Assembly: GCA_977006965.1 (NCBI GenBank) | Contig: OZ345385.1 | Coordinates: 1,240,001-1,304,000, forward strand | Length of the DNA stretch: 64,000 bases | Source: Phymatolithon calcareum | Taxonomy: Eukaryota; Rhodophyta; Florideophyceae; Hapalidiales | Direction: 5' to 3' | In this document: positions 1-9,868 of the stretch, piece by piece | How positions within the stretch are numbered: position 1 is the stretch's first letter | Layout: each line of letters opens with the position of its first letter | Made by a program: the position numbers and the translations under genes | Notes under the pieces: generated by a model | What the model saw: only the letters and a program-made list of their open reading frames with translations | Databases searched by the model: none | Told to the model about the DNA's origin: nothing

Positions 1-927
1 GGGCGTTAAGTGCATTGCGTACTCCCAGCGTGGCTGTACTAGTGCCTTGTATATCCTTTGCAAGGTACTGTACAGTATCATGCGGTCATGTGCGAGGTAC
101 ATTAATCACGTTGCAGATTTTGCTCGCTTTTCAGATGTTTGCTGCATTGATATCAGAGGTGCTGCACCCTGTCTGTCGAACACAGCTTCTTGTACAGAAA
201 TCCTATGCTACGAGACCCCAGCGGCGCGGCGCGGATACTGTGTACTGTTCGTGATGGTAGTGAAGGGCAATCGACGTTAACATCTCAAACGTTCGTCCGC
301 GTGGGCAACGCGGTAAAAGTTTTACGATTTGCTCGACCATGCCATGCTACACATTTCCGTCCTTGTTCTGTTCTTACCGCTGCTTTGACCAGTCGCTAAA
401 AACCTGATCCCTACTATCTCTTGCCTGCCTGCCGTGCGACACCTAAAGGGCGGGCAACGCGGCAACCGTTTTACAGTTTGCTCCACCATGCCATGCTACA
501 CCTTTCCGTCCCTTTTCCCACCACTGCGCTTTCGCGTTTTACAGCTTCCAGTCGTACTACACCTATTCCGTCCCTGCTCTGTTCTTACCACTGCGTTGAC
601 GCTTTTTACAGCTTCCAGTCCTAAAAACTTGCTCCATCCCTGCTCTCTCCTTCCTTCCTGGCGTGAGACACCTGAAGGGCGGGAAACACGTCGTCAGAAA
701 TGACATCCAGATCTATATATCAGCGCGTGCTCGCACCGCTTAACGCGTCCGACATAAACAATTCGTTACGCCGGGGGGATTGCCAGCCCCAAATCGACAT
801 CGCCAAGCAAGCGTGTAAGCAACGTGCGCCACGGTTGTTTCAAACACTCATGCTCTGCCAGGCTACCAAGTCTGTGGTTGTTGTGGTGTTCTCATGTTGT
901 GTTTCTTTACGCTTCGACATTGGATGC
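1..927. other. No gene recognised; degenerate short repeats
   Basis: I see no supportable gene here. Between about 295 and 700 the same phrases return in altered form, for example the block around 337-363 and again at 485-512, the block 358-390 and again 568-600, and GGGCGGGCAACGCGG near 448 with a variant near 676. This is consistent with an old, diverged tandem or segmental duplication. Short open frames across it differ between copies and look incidental. Confidence 0.4.
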
Positions 928-1152
928 TGCGAAGAAGAAGAAGAATTGTAGATTTTTATTTAAATGTTACCAACGCATCTGCAGACGCTTGGGGCAACCT
1001 TGCTTAGTTCCATGGAACCATGGTAAGGGCCTGTCTTAGTTTTCATATAGTGGGTGTGTCACGATCTCGTGGTGTACCAAAACCTACCTCTGGCCCATAA
1101 TTAGACCTCGAGGGGGAAAAATACACCACTGTTCTGTGTCACGCGCAGTCGA
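928..1152 (-). mobile_element. SINE-like retroposon, copy 1
   Basis: Read on the minus strand this is a unit of about 220 bases. It starts near 1152, carries the shared core TTTTCCCCCTCGAG and a TTGCCCCAAGCGT block, and ends with AATAAAAATCTAC plus a (TTC)n tail at about 928. The same unit occurs at 28437-28652 and 31399-31610, and its last 51 bases at 8989-9039. The flanks (TCGACATTGGATG on the left, TCGACTGGATTTGG on the right) resemble an eroded target-site duplication. No coding capacity is seen. I found no clear pol III A/B boxes, so it could also be the 3' end of an unseen LINE. Confidence 0.65.
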
Positions 1153-1173
1153 CTGGATTTGGCTAAGGAGGAT

Positions 1174-1904
1174 TCATTTACCGGACGCCTTCTTGACAAC
1201 TTGAAACATTTTTAGTACTTTATCGAGTGCTCGGCTTGTGAAGGTACTTTCTTCGGGTGAGAGCTTGTCTTTTGACAGCCCCATCTTGATATCTTCTATA
1301 GCATATCTTCTTGTCTCTCCTATCATTTCTATGAGCTCCGAGGTGCTCATTGGCGGGAACGTTCCAAACGACCATTTAATGGCCAGGGCTCTGTACCTTC
1401 TCGACTTGAAGCACAGATGCGGCGGTAGTGAAATCTTGGCGTGCGGGATGGGACGTTTTCTGCCATTCTCGGCCCTAGCGGCTGCTTCTAGAATCTTCTT
1501 CCTTTGATACTGCTTTATGTTTGCGCTCGCCATAGTTTCATTGGCTGCAATACAGAGGTGCGGGTTTACTTTTGCATGAGTTACATCCAGTTCTGCATTC
1601 TGGAGCTCCTTGGGGTCCCGCTCTGATTCCGGAGATGACACCAGTTTCTCTGCACGCCTAATGAGTCTTCGCCCGAATAGTCGTGCTAGGATGTCTCTTC
1701 TGTCCTTCGGCTTTACAATACGGGACATCGCCCTGCTTCTGTCCGGGCTCCTTTTCCCAGCCTTTCCCAGTATTTGGCCGAAGAAGATCGACTAGATCTT
1801 CTTGATCTCACTTGCCACTTTGAGTGTCCAAGGTGTCAAATGCAGCGCATATTCCCATCTAGACTGCACAAAGGATTTGTACAACCTTACAGACCTTGCT
1901 GGAT
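1174..1904 (-). pseudogene. LINE-A fragment: thumb and C-terminal domain
   Basis: On the minus strand about 1904-1795 encodes a reverse-transcriptase thumb-like stretch (LYKSFVQSRWEYALHLTPW). After a frame change, 1728-1174 is an open frame of 184 codons rich in Arg/Lys, followed by a domain with the motif IKWSFGTFPPMSTS and an ALDKVL tail. The same order (thumb, charged linker, C-terminal domain) is seen at 29752-30988, so this is the 3' end of a non-LTR retrotransposon rather than a stand-alone gene. The endonuclease and most of the reverse transcriptase are absent. A 24-bp minisatellite lies at its upstream edge and a SINE-like unit follows its 3' end. The assignment rests on family-internal comparison, not on a database match. 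Confidence 0.6.
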
Positions 1905-1942
1905 GGACTCCGTTAGTGAAGACCCCGAGCCTTCTTATCGCG

Positions 1943-2211
1943 GAGCATGGGCTCGACGCATGGGCGGAGCATGGGCGGAGCATGGGCTCGACACATGGGC
2001 GGAGCATGGGCTCGACGCGCCAGTGGAGCATGGGCTCGACACATGGGCGGAGCATGGGCTCGACGCGCCAGTGGAGCATGGGCTCGACACATGGGCGGAG
2101 CATGGGCTCGACGCGCCAGTGGAGCATGGGCTCGACACATGGGCGGAGCATGGGCTCGACGCGCCAGTGGAGCATGGGCTCAACACATGGGCGGAGCATA
2201 TGCTCAACACT
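1943..2211. repeat. 24-bp minisatellite, array 1
   Basis: About eleven tandem units of 24 bases built on GAGCATGGGCTCGAC, ending alternately in ACATGGGCG and GCGCCAGTG, so the higher-order unit is 48 bases. Because 24 is a multiple of three, every frame stays open across it and produces spurious repeat proteins. A second array of the same family is at 6526-6702, also lying upstream (minus strand) of a LINE-A fragment. Confidence 0.9.
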
Positions 2212-2506
2212 TAGTCGGAGCGTGGATCGACTTGCCACCAGCTGAGGTTTGCGCAAGATTGGGCGTTAGGGCGATTAATAAATCACGTCGAGGGCGTGAT
2301 TTCAAATTTTTGAATTTTTATAACGGATACGTCAGGTCCATTTCAATTTTTTGAACTTGGCTACGCCTTACAAGGGAGTGCGGGAAATAGCGAAAATACT
2401 AAAATGAGGCCCTCATTTGACATTTTTCAATTTAATGGGAACTGCTGCAGTACCCTACATAATTTCAAACTCCTCGCTGCCGTTCTGCACAGCGTAATGC
2501 TCAAGC
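2212..2506. repeat. Spacer with A/T-rich tail shared with 6722-6785
   Basis: No gene is visible. At 2262-2325 the segment with GAGGGCGTGATTTCAAATTT and TTTTTGAATTT matches the segment at about 6722-6785 that follows the second minisatellite. Array and tail therefore travel as one repeated unit. The tail also resembles the 3' ends near 9108 and 28060. Confidence 0.5.
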
Positions 2507-3003
2507 GTGTTCAAGGCAGAAAACGACTGGAACCTGAAGCTCCAGAGCTTTACAGTTAACAGAAATATGAGACATCACCTGCTCAGGGCATTCAATAGGG
2601 CACAAAGAGGGAAAACTGTAGGCCCCGATGGAATCGCGGGTGATATGCTCCATGCGAACAAGGAAGTATGCTTCGAGATTCTTCTAGCCCTATGGGAAGC
2701 CTGCGGAGGACTGGAGTGTCTCCCCCGGGCATGGAGACAAGCGACGTTGATTTCGCTGTGCAAGAAAAGACCACCCAATGTAGCCGCAAACTGCAGGCCT
2801 ATATCTCTATTGAGCCAAGCCAGGAAAATAATTAACGCTGCACCCGACTACTAGATAAGGGAAAAGTATCGATTCAATAAGGCCCAACTTGGTTTTCGAG
2901 AAAACCGAAGCACCTACTTGGCTATACTGCGATCGAAACATACCATGGCCAGGGGTCACCCTTATGTAGCAGTACTGGATCACGCCTCGGCATATGAAAG
3001 GGA
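2507..3003 (+). pseudogene. Non-LTR retrotransposon reverse transcriptase fragment
   Basis: The frame encodes the fingers/palm start of a LINE reverse transcriptase: VGPDGIAGDML, then a PRAWRQATLISL stretch, then NCRPISLLS, then after a single TAG at 2852 the same frame continues through QLGFRENRST to VAVLDHASAYE, the motif A region. It stops abruptly just before the NB-ARC pseudogene. No YADD motif, endonuclease or 3' end is present, so it is a fragment. The in-frame stop and the truncation make it non-functional. Confidence 0.8.
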
Positions 3004-3009
3004 TGAAGA

Positions 3010-4479
3010 TTGATCTCGAAGGAATTGATTTTATCGTCGAACTCTTCGTCCAGAGTGACTGTGGCGACTGAAGTGAGTATGGGTGGGGTCACTACGCCTG
3101 CATATGGTGCCTTCGGAATGACCGGAGCTGGGAATAAAATTGCGCTACAGGGACTTGCGTTTAATGCCGGCATTCGCAAACGTTTTCCCCACAGAATTTA
3201 GTACCTGTTTCTCAGTCAAAAAGCAACGTACCTCAAGGCAAGAGAAGAAATCGCGAAAGTAATGCGGTTCGCAGGAGCACCAGTTTCTGTTTCTTTTGTG
3301 GAACACTCGGAGAAGCTGCGGGATCCTGTTGATTGCGCGTTCGCGCGGCTCGATGTGAAATTTTGTCTTTTTCTTATTGACGACCTCTGGCCTACGGACG
3401 AGAACAAAATCGGGCTCTTGAGTGATATTAGCCAGCTGTTGAGGAGCTGTCCGGAGAGCTGGATGGCGATAACGACTAGGAGGACACAAATAGCGCATGC
3501 TACGGGGTGCCGCGTCGACTTCTCGCCAAGAGATGCACTAGGAGTCGTGTCTGTGAGCATCTTCATGAAGCACGCGAAACAAGGTGCTTCGAAAAAAGGG
3601 CTTCCAGAACCCACCGGCGACCTGAGAAAGGGCATTGAGGCGATCCTAAAGAGTTGCGCTGGGCTGCCGATAGCGCTGGCAATTGCGGGAAGCGCAGTTG
3701 GTTTCCTCGCAAATGAAAATGGTGATTTTGAAGGCGCACGTGGCGGGTATGCGTCGCAACTCGAGAAGCAGAACATAAAACTTGGCGAAAAGCAAGCCCC
3801 AGGCGGTGGGAGCTTGCATGTAGGAATCTCCCTCATCCTGAACAACCTGGAAGCTGAATTTACGAAGCTCAAGGCAAGAAATTCGCTGGACACGGATCAA
3901 TCGATCACAGATCTATATATAAGTCTGTGCGTGATGCGAAACCAGGCTTGGATGCCAATTTCAGTATTGAGCAGAATGTGGAAGGTTGACAAAGCTTTTG
4001 CTTTGACTGTTGGACGCATTCTCAGTGGGTTGAGTCTTTGCAAGCTCATCTTTCGGAAACATGCAGAGGGGCGAGGGAAAGAGAGTGGTCTCATGCTGCA
4101 CGATCTACAATTGGACCTTTGTGAACAACAGCGGCAAACGACGAAGACAAGGTCGGTATGGGACAAACAGCTTCTGAACGGATTTCTAAAATCGGAACCG
4201 GGCACATCTGAAGGTTCATTGATTGCAGATGAATGGGATTTATTTCAGAGAAAGTTGATGGCGCACAAACCGGGACAGTGGTGGTCCGTCGTTGAGGACG
4301 AGTATATCCTTGGGGAACCTGCCAGACACCTGATTTCTGCAGATTTGATGATGGAGCTTGGGGCTCTTTTGTTGGATGCGCGTTGGTCGCACATCCGTGG
4401 CAAGAACGGTGGGATGTTGGCACTGAGATCGGAGTTTGATTGTTTGTTATCGCTTGGAGACCAAGCTATTCCACAATAA
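3010..4479 (+). pseudogene. NB-ARC nucleotide-binding region of an NB-ARC/WD40 protein (decayed)
   Basis: The frame from 3010 shows a degenerate P-loop (FGMTGAGNKIAL) and is broken by TAG at 3199. The same frame reopens and runs to 4479, with Walker B (CLFLIDDLW), an RNBS-B-like TTRRTQ, the GLPIAL motif (CAGLPIALAIAGSAVGF) and an MHD-like LMLHDLQLDLC. This is the order of an NB-ARC ATPase of the Apaf-1/plant-R type, a signalling switch that exchanges ADP and ATP. WD40 blades follow at 4480-6150. The damaged P-loop (no GKT/S), the stop and the later frameshifts argue for a pseudogene. The codons at 3199-3201 could alternatively be intronic, but I see no convincing splice signals. Confidence 0.75.
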
Positions 4480-6150
4480 GTCCGACATAGCTTCGAATTC
4501 TTTGGAAAGCTATGAAATTGTTGTGGGGAAGAGTAACGGATGGCCAAAGAGCGTTTCTGTTTCAAGTGAGCGGATGCCTGTTCAACATAAGGATGAAGAA
4601 CGCAGTTATAGACGCGTACTTGAAAAGCGTGGAATCACACACACCAAAGCCGTATTTGCGACTCGCGAGCCGGTTTCTCCCAAATTCGAATAGCGCACAG
4701 AGCGTGGAGGTTCCTCTACGATCAGAGTGCCATGCAGTTGATTGCCATCAATGTGGACGTTGTATCGCATCAGGCGCAGTCAGTGATGTTGTAGTCGCAG
4801 ATGCGTCGACAGGTGATATATTGAAGAGGCTGAAAGGACACACTGATTATATATGGTGCGTATTGTTTGCTGCTGCATCAAATACAGCTGTCTTTGAGTC
4901 GTAGGACTATTCGATCTCTGTCTGGGAACGGAAGCCAGTGCGCGCTCACAAAGGGCACAGCAAGTGTAGGAGGGGCATTGCTGTGAGCAGCGATGGCTAG
5001 AAGATATTTTCGTGCTCGAATGATCGCACATTGGGGATTTGGGAGGCGAGCACTGGTGCACAGATTCAAGAATTCCTACAGCAGCGCAGTGTTGAGAGTG
5101 TTACCGTTTCGAATGACGACCGATTGGTTGCCATCGGTCTGGAGGATGCAACCCCAAAAGTTCTGGGTGGTCGCATAGAGGGTGCTATTTTCGAAGATAC
5201 CGACGCGCACAGGGAGTGCGTAAACTCTGTTGCATTGAATGGGATCGGCCAACGGTTGGTGACGGGGTCAGATGACAAAGAAATTCGTGTTTGGGACACA
5301 GGAGCATTGACGAGTATCAGTAAGCCGTTTGCAGGACACAGATTGAGTGAGTCGTGTTAGATTCTGTCGTGATGTGCGACTGATTGCGCCAGGATCCCGG
5401 GATGCTGCTGATCGCTTGTGGGACGCAAACACGGGTAGAAATTCGTGGACATCCGCAAATGTGCACGACTGGTTAACAAGTATTGCGTTTACTCCTAACG
5501 GGGAAACAATAGTTTCTGGGTCTTTGGATGGTACTATTCGAATTTGGGACACACGCGTGGTATACATTCTGCATCATGCGGGTGGAGGTCGTTGCGTGAC
5601 GGGCTTCGAATTGCATCTGGGTCGCGAGATGGAGCAGTATGTTTGGGGGACTCGCGTGTGGGCAAACAGATTGGTGGTCCAATGGATGGGCACATTGATT
5701 CGGTGAGGGGCGTTTCGTGCAGTCATGACCGGCGACCGGTGGTCTCCGGTTCAGATTATAAAACTGTTCGACTGTGGAACGTTGAGACGTTTAATCAAGT
5801 TGGGAACGGATTGAGTGAGTTATGTTTCGGTCAGCTCGGATGGTCAACGGATCATTTCGGGATTCGGGGACTGAACTGTCCGCATTTGGGACGTCGAATC
5901 AGGAATGCTAATAGAAACTGGCTTGGAAGTACACGAGGGAATTGTTTATGCGGTATCTGAAAGCGGTGACGGATTGCATGTTGTATCCCGAGACCTTAAT
6001 GGTGTAGTGATCATGTGGGATCGAGACACGCGAAATCATGCTTGGAAATCGGACCAAGGATGGGGTAGTTCTCAAGGTGATACGTAGAGCGAGTATGGCA
6101 GGGATACTAATGATGAAGTGACGGACAAGGAAGAGGATGAGATTATTCGG
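4480..6150 (+). pseudogene. WD40 repeat region of the same NB-ARC protein (frameshifted)
   Basis: Several frames in succession carry recognisable WD40 blades: LKGHTDYIWCVLF near 4830, a GH..KC.. blade with SNDRTLGIWEASTG near 5010-5060, VNSVALNGIGQRLVTGSDDK ending IRVWDTG near 5220-5310, FTPNGETIVSGSLDGTIRIW near 5490-5550, and VSGSDYKTVRLWNVET near 5745-5790. The last usable piece ends near 6087-6150. Blades are in tandem, as in an Apaf-1-like sensor domain. At least four frame changes or stops separate them, so no intact propeller can be made. It directly follows the NB-ARC part on the same strand. Confidence 0.75.
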
Positions 6151-6525
6151 CGTTGTGGATAGCAAACGCCGCATGTATGGCCGAAGAACCACTTGACTGT
6201 TCAAAGTCTGTGTGTTTCTCTACTTGATTTGGATTACGGGGTTTGACTTCTCGTTCATGTTCCCGGCAAATTTGCGTTTTTAAGATTCTCCGTTTTGCTC
6301 CATGTCCGGTAGATTCGCAGTTTCTCTTCCTTGCGGGTGACCTTTCCGTTGGCTGCCCTCTTGGCTGGGACGTTTAACAGTTCGTATTCTTCGAGGTATC
6401 GGATATCTCTTTGTGCCTGTGCCAATCCTCATATTCGCCCTCGTAGTTCTTGACTTCCTCCAGATTCTGTTTTGCATTTAGGAATCGCAACGCAAAGTGC
6501 ACTCTCAAAGTCTTGCGTCACGGGC
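6151..6525 (-). pseudogene. Probable LINE-A linker fragment
   Basis: On the minus strand about 6500-6280 encodes a highly charged stretch containing EYEDWHRHKEIS, resembling the YEDWRQAL linker of the LINE-A copy at 10955-11680. It lies immediately downstream (minus strand) of the second 24-bp minisatellite, the same arrangement as at 1174-2211. The frame is broken and no catalytic motif is present. Similarity is limited to this short stretch, so the call is tentative. Confidence 0.35.
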
Positions 6526-6702
6526 GGAGCATTGGCTCGACGCGCCGGTGGAGCATGGGCTAGACACACGGGCGGAGCATAGGCTCGACACACGGGAGGA
6601 GCATGGGCTCGACACACGGGCGGAGCATGGGCTCGACGCGCCGGTGGAGCATGGGCTCGACACACGGGAGGAGCATGGGCTCGACGCGCCCGTAGAGCAT
6701 TT
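6526..6702. repeat. 24-bp minisatellite, array 2
   Basis: About seven units of the same 24-base family as at 1943-2211, here with ACACGGGCG, ACACGGGAG and GCGCCGGTG endings and more divergence between units. All frames are open across it by length alone. Confidence 0.9.
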
Positions 6703-8439
6703 TCCCAAAGCTCCGCGCCGCTTCTGGCGATAGGGCAATTTAAATTAGTTATGTTGAGGGCTGAATTTCAAATTTTTGAATCCAACTAATTGTCCACCAA
6801 ATGGCAGCGCCGTGCGGACTTCCCGGGCCTGGCCGGTCCCACCCTGAGGTCTTCTTCAACGTTTGACACTTGTAAAACAATACTCTGACTGTGTATTGCT
6901 AGCTGCTAGCAATACTCAGACTAGCATCCTGGAGCAGAACCGCTCCTCATTCTTGGAGGCCACGAGATATGCAGTGAGGGGATTTATTGTGGAGGGATGA
7001 TGCTAGCGTAACGTCTTCCGTGCTGAGTCTTGCCTTACATACACATCATCGACCGCCTCCTGTTTCACGGCTGCGTCGCGGCTGAAACTGATTTCTGGCT
7101 CTGAGATTATTTTTGCAGGACATTAACGTACAGTATGTTCTTTAGTCGTGAATATTAACGGTGCAGAGACAACTGCAAAGTTCTGCATGTAGAGCAACAC
7201 AAGTAAACAAGTCCGGGATAGGGTGGGACATGGAAGCCGGAAAGGCTTATCCCACCGCGAAGTGTCCTGTTTTTCTGGGTGCACTGTCGTTTGCGGTTAT
7301 CTGGGCTTGTGAAAGGCCCTACCGAAATTCAGATTATGAGCCATTCAGAGGTCTTTGCCGCGCAATTGTTTAGACTATGTTGTGTCGGGGAGTCTGCGCA
7401 CTAAGGTGAATCTCGTGCGATTCACACGGGATGGAAGCATATGGGATGGAAGTCAGGTCCATCATGGACATGTCTTCTGACTCCGTAAATCATGAACCAA
7501 CTGTATCGCCGTCTGCTCTAGCGACCAGCGATTTCGAATATGCCAAAGTCATCCATTGCCAGAACAACAACGCTTCCACTGTACATTACTTTACAGATAG
7601 TTGAAAATGGAATTCTTATTTGCTGTCCCATTACTGATGGGAACAAAGTAGGGAACGCCAGTATGGTTCCAAAATTTCTTCGCTGGGGTCTCATTATTTG
7701 GTAAACTCACGTCACTTCAGTCCCCCATTGAAGGCGATCGAATGCCATCCCCATGCATGCAGTTGCAAGTTCAATGCAAAGAGAAGTTAATTGCATTCCG
7801 AGGGGCCTGGAACAAGCTAATGCACGGTGTCCCTAGCATCCAAGAGCGGCTAGCTTCTGATGCTAGGGGAGTGGAAAGCAGCTTTCGGTATCGAAGCAGG
7901 GGAAGGTTAACCTACTTCCGTCGGGAGTTATCTTCTCTGAGAGACTCTGGGCAGTGTTCACCTTCATGTCAGGAGCAATAAGTCAAAGCGCACCACTCGC
8001 TGTATCAGACTATATCCGAGGACTAAATAAGATCAGTTGAGGAGAAACTGATGACAAAAGACTTAGCGTATAGTTTGCGACATGTAGGAGGTCCAAGAGA
8101 ATGAGTCTTCGTACAAGCCACATCGAAGAATACCGTTCTATTGTTTCGCATTTTTCTGGACTTTGACTATTCGAAATGCAGAACCTCTACTGTCGTGAGT
8201 ATCCAGTAGCTGAACGGCGGGTTCTACGGCAGATGCGTCATAGCCAGGCAACTTCCTTGCGCAGAACCTCCAGGAGGGGTGCGGTGCTTTTGGCATTATT
8301 TCTTACTACTCGCTTGGTCAGAAACTCCGAGGGGGATGTGTCCCCGTTATCTGACATCGTGCCATGCGAGAATCTGCTGAGATTCTCATATCTTGTCTTC
8401 AAAAGAGGGCTTCTTCGTTCTGCATACATTCTATGATGG
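6703..8439. other. No gene recognised
   Basis: Apart from the shared tail at 6722-6785, I see nothing supportable. A frame of 79 codons at 7742-7981 and one of 86 codons at 8176-8436 have no motif I recognise and sit among transposon debris. Confidence 0.3.
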
Positions 8440-8520
8440 TCTTGCTGAATAGGAGAAACTCATCTAGGGCCTTCTCGGTGACTAATCTCTTGCCTTCTTC
8501 AAGGTCATATCCTGTCATAT
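8440..8520 (-). pseudogene. LINE-A C-terminal tail fragment
   Basis: The minus strand reads LEEGKRLVTEKALDEFLLF, which aligns with the ends of the LINE-A C-terminal domain at 9311 (INITEKALDKLLFF) and 1174 (STFTSRALDKVLKMF). Only the last two dozen codons of the domain are here. Confidence 0.5.
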
Positions 8521-8969
8521 AGATTTCTTATTGCTATGCCGGAGTGTGAGAGACCGGAAACAGACATGCACTTTTTATTGACACACCTGGAAAACTCATC
8601 AACAGCCTGCAATAAGTGCATTCGAAGCTCTGCGCTTTCCGTGTTCTGCAAACACGTAAGCTCTTGCTTTCTCGTCTTGAAAACGACGTGCTCTTGTTCA
8701 AGATCCAAGTTAGCCAGCACCAATGGGCAAAGCCCAGCACTATCGATCGGCACAGACACTAGTATGAGCCTTCGCAGCCAATGGCAGTATTCCGCTGAGA
8801 GACTTGCCACCTTCAACGTGTGTCCAGCCTCGTTCTGCATCTCGCGACCCTCGTGGATTGCTGTGTCCTCGTCTTCGTCAATGTCCACAAACCTCAAATC
8901 CATATTTATTAATTGCGAGGCCCCTGTCCTAAGCACTGCTCTCAGCCTGTCTACACTGCTTGCAGACAT
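8505..8969 (-). CDS. Hypothetical protein, 154 codons
   Basis: An uninterrupted minus-strand frame with an acidic stretch (FVDIDEDEDTAIHEG) and a Leu-rich, Cys-containing second half. I recognise no domain, signal peptide or membrane segment. It overlaps the LINE-A tail fragment at 8440-8520 in another frame and ends next to a retroposed SINE tail, so it may be part of the 5' neighbourhood of a transposon rather than a host gene. Start chosen is the first ATG of the frame at 8969. Confidence 0.3.
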   Translation of the reverse strand: MSASSVDRLRAVLRTGASQLINMDLRFVDIDEDEDTAIHEGREMQNEAGHTLKVASLSAEYCHWLRRLILVSVPIDSAGLCPLVLANLDLEQEHVVFKTRKQELTCLQNTESAELRMHLLQAVDEFSRCVNKKCMSVSGLSHSGIAIRNLYDRI

Positions 8970-8988
8970 ACCGGTTTACCTGTGGTAT

Positions 8989-9039
8989 CAGCAGATGCGT
9001 TGGTAAATTTTAAATAAAAATCTACCTTTCTACTTCTTC
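8989..9039 (+). mobile_element. 5'-truncated SINE-like insertion with 14-bp target duplication
   Basis: These 51 bases are the 3' end of the SINE-like family (GCAGATGCGTTGGTAA, AATAAAAATCTACC, CTTCTTC). They are bracketed by a perfect 14-base direct repeat, TTTACCTGTGGTAT at 8975-8988 and again at 9040-9053. This is the signature of target-primed reverse transcription with severe 5' truncation, and shows that the family retroposes. Confidence 0.85.
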
Positions 9040-9042
9040 TTT

Positions 9043-9104
9043 ACCTGTGGTATAGTGGTAAAACTGCCTCCGCACACCTGTGCGCATGTTTCGGTATGAT
9101 ACAG
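9043..9104 (+). other. tRNA-Gly-like A-box sequence
   Basis: CTGTGGTATAGTGGTAAAAC closely resembles the D-arm (A box) of eukaryotic tRNA-Gly. It is followed by a small hairpin (CGCACACCTGTGCG), but I find no convincing T arm or acceptor stem, so it is not a functional tRNA. It may be a tRNA-derived SINE head or a tRNA fragment. Confidence 0.3.
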
Positions 9105-9646
9105 GAAGAATTTTTTGAATTTGGAATTTATTAAACGCCCTCAGTGACACTCATGAGACTCCAGGGGAGATGTTGAAGCTTCGATCATCTATTCAAATAC
9201 TTGAAATCAGGGTTAATTTCGTAGCCCTAGTTGCAAAAGCCCTCTTCCGTAAAAAGGCGGAGGGAAAAGCTTGGGGCCCTCTGATCAGAGTTCTTCAATT
9301 GACGCCTTGTCTATTCCACGTCGTCGTAAAAGACGATAGTGAAGAAGAGTAGCTTGTCTAGAGCTTTTTCAGTAATATTAATCTCCTCTTTGGTCAGTTG
9401 ATATCTTCCGAGGTATTCTTCCAGATTGCTCATGAGGATTGGTACAGTATTACCGAACTTGTCTGTGAGAAGTGATGTGCTCATTGGGGGGAACCGACCG
9501 AATGCCCACTTTACCGCTGATTGGCGGTGCCGTGTTTTCGGGAGTCTGATAATTGCCGGGATGGACCCCGGTAGATCGTATGAAATTTTTCTCTTCCTGT
9601 TAGACTCCGAGACGTCTCCTTCATCTTTGAAGAGCAAGGTCTGCAA
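9105..9646 (-). pseudogene. LINE-A C-terminal domain and 3' untranslated tail
   Basis: Minus-strand 9646-9311 encodes 111 residues with VKWAFGRFPPMSTS and ITEKALDKLLFF, the same C-terminal domain as at 1174-1728. The bases downstream to 9105 match the segment 27955-28095 in inverse orientation, including GAGGGCGTTTAATAAATTC and an A-rich end, and so form a shared 3' untranslated tail. No reverse transcriptase is attached, so the copy is 5'-truncated. It is useful because it joins the domain to one particular tail type. Confidence 0.65.
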
Positions 9647-9671
9647 CGATTATACAGAAAGAAATGTGAAG

Positions 9672-9868
9672 TCACCGGTTCGAGTCCTGTCACAAGCAAG
9701 GGCCGACGGATTCCGCCGTGTAGTGGTATGCTACAGTATTTGCAGGAACCAGTTACGCGAGTACCCAGAATGGATCCAGCTTGTGAACATCTTAGAGGGC
9801 CCCTAGATGTGAGGTACCTTAGTGCAGCTCGAACATCACACAATAAACAAACAAACAAAAATACCGGT
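9672..9868 (+). mobile_element. Possible SINE with (AAAC)n tail
   Basis: The segment contains a B-box-like GGTTCGAGTCC near 9679, an A-box-like GTGTAGTGGTATGC near 9717, and ends in AATAAACAAACAAACAAAAA at about 9841-9861. ACCGGTTC occurs just before the proposed start and again after the tail, which could be an 8-base target duplication. The order of the boxes is not that of a simple tRNA head, so the interpretation is uncertain. Confidence 0.35.

Noticed and set aside
1774-2354. Several overlapping open frames of 75-154 codons with eight-residue repeats
   Set aside because: They are produced on both strands and in all frames by the 24-bp minisatellite, whose unit length is a multiple of three.
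9043-9104. A functional tRNA-Gly gene
   Set aside because: The D-arm matches but there is no T arm or acceptor stem.
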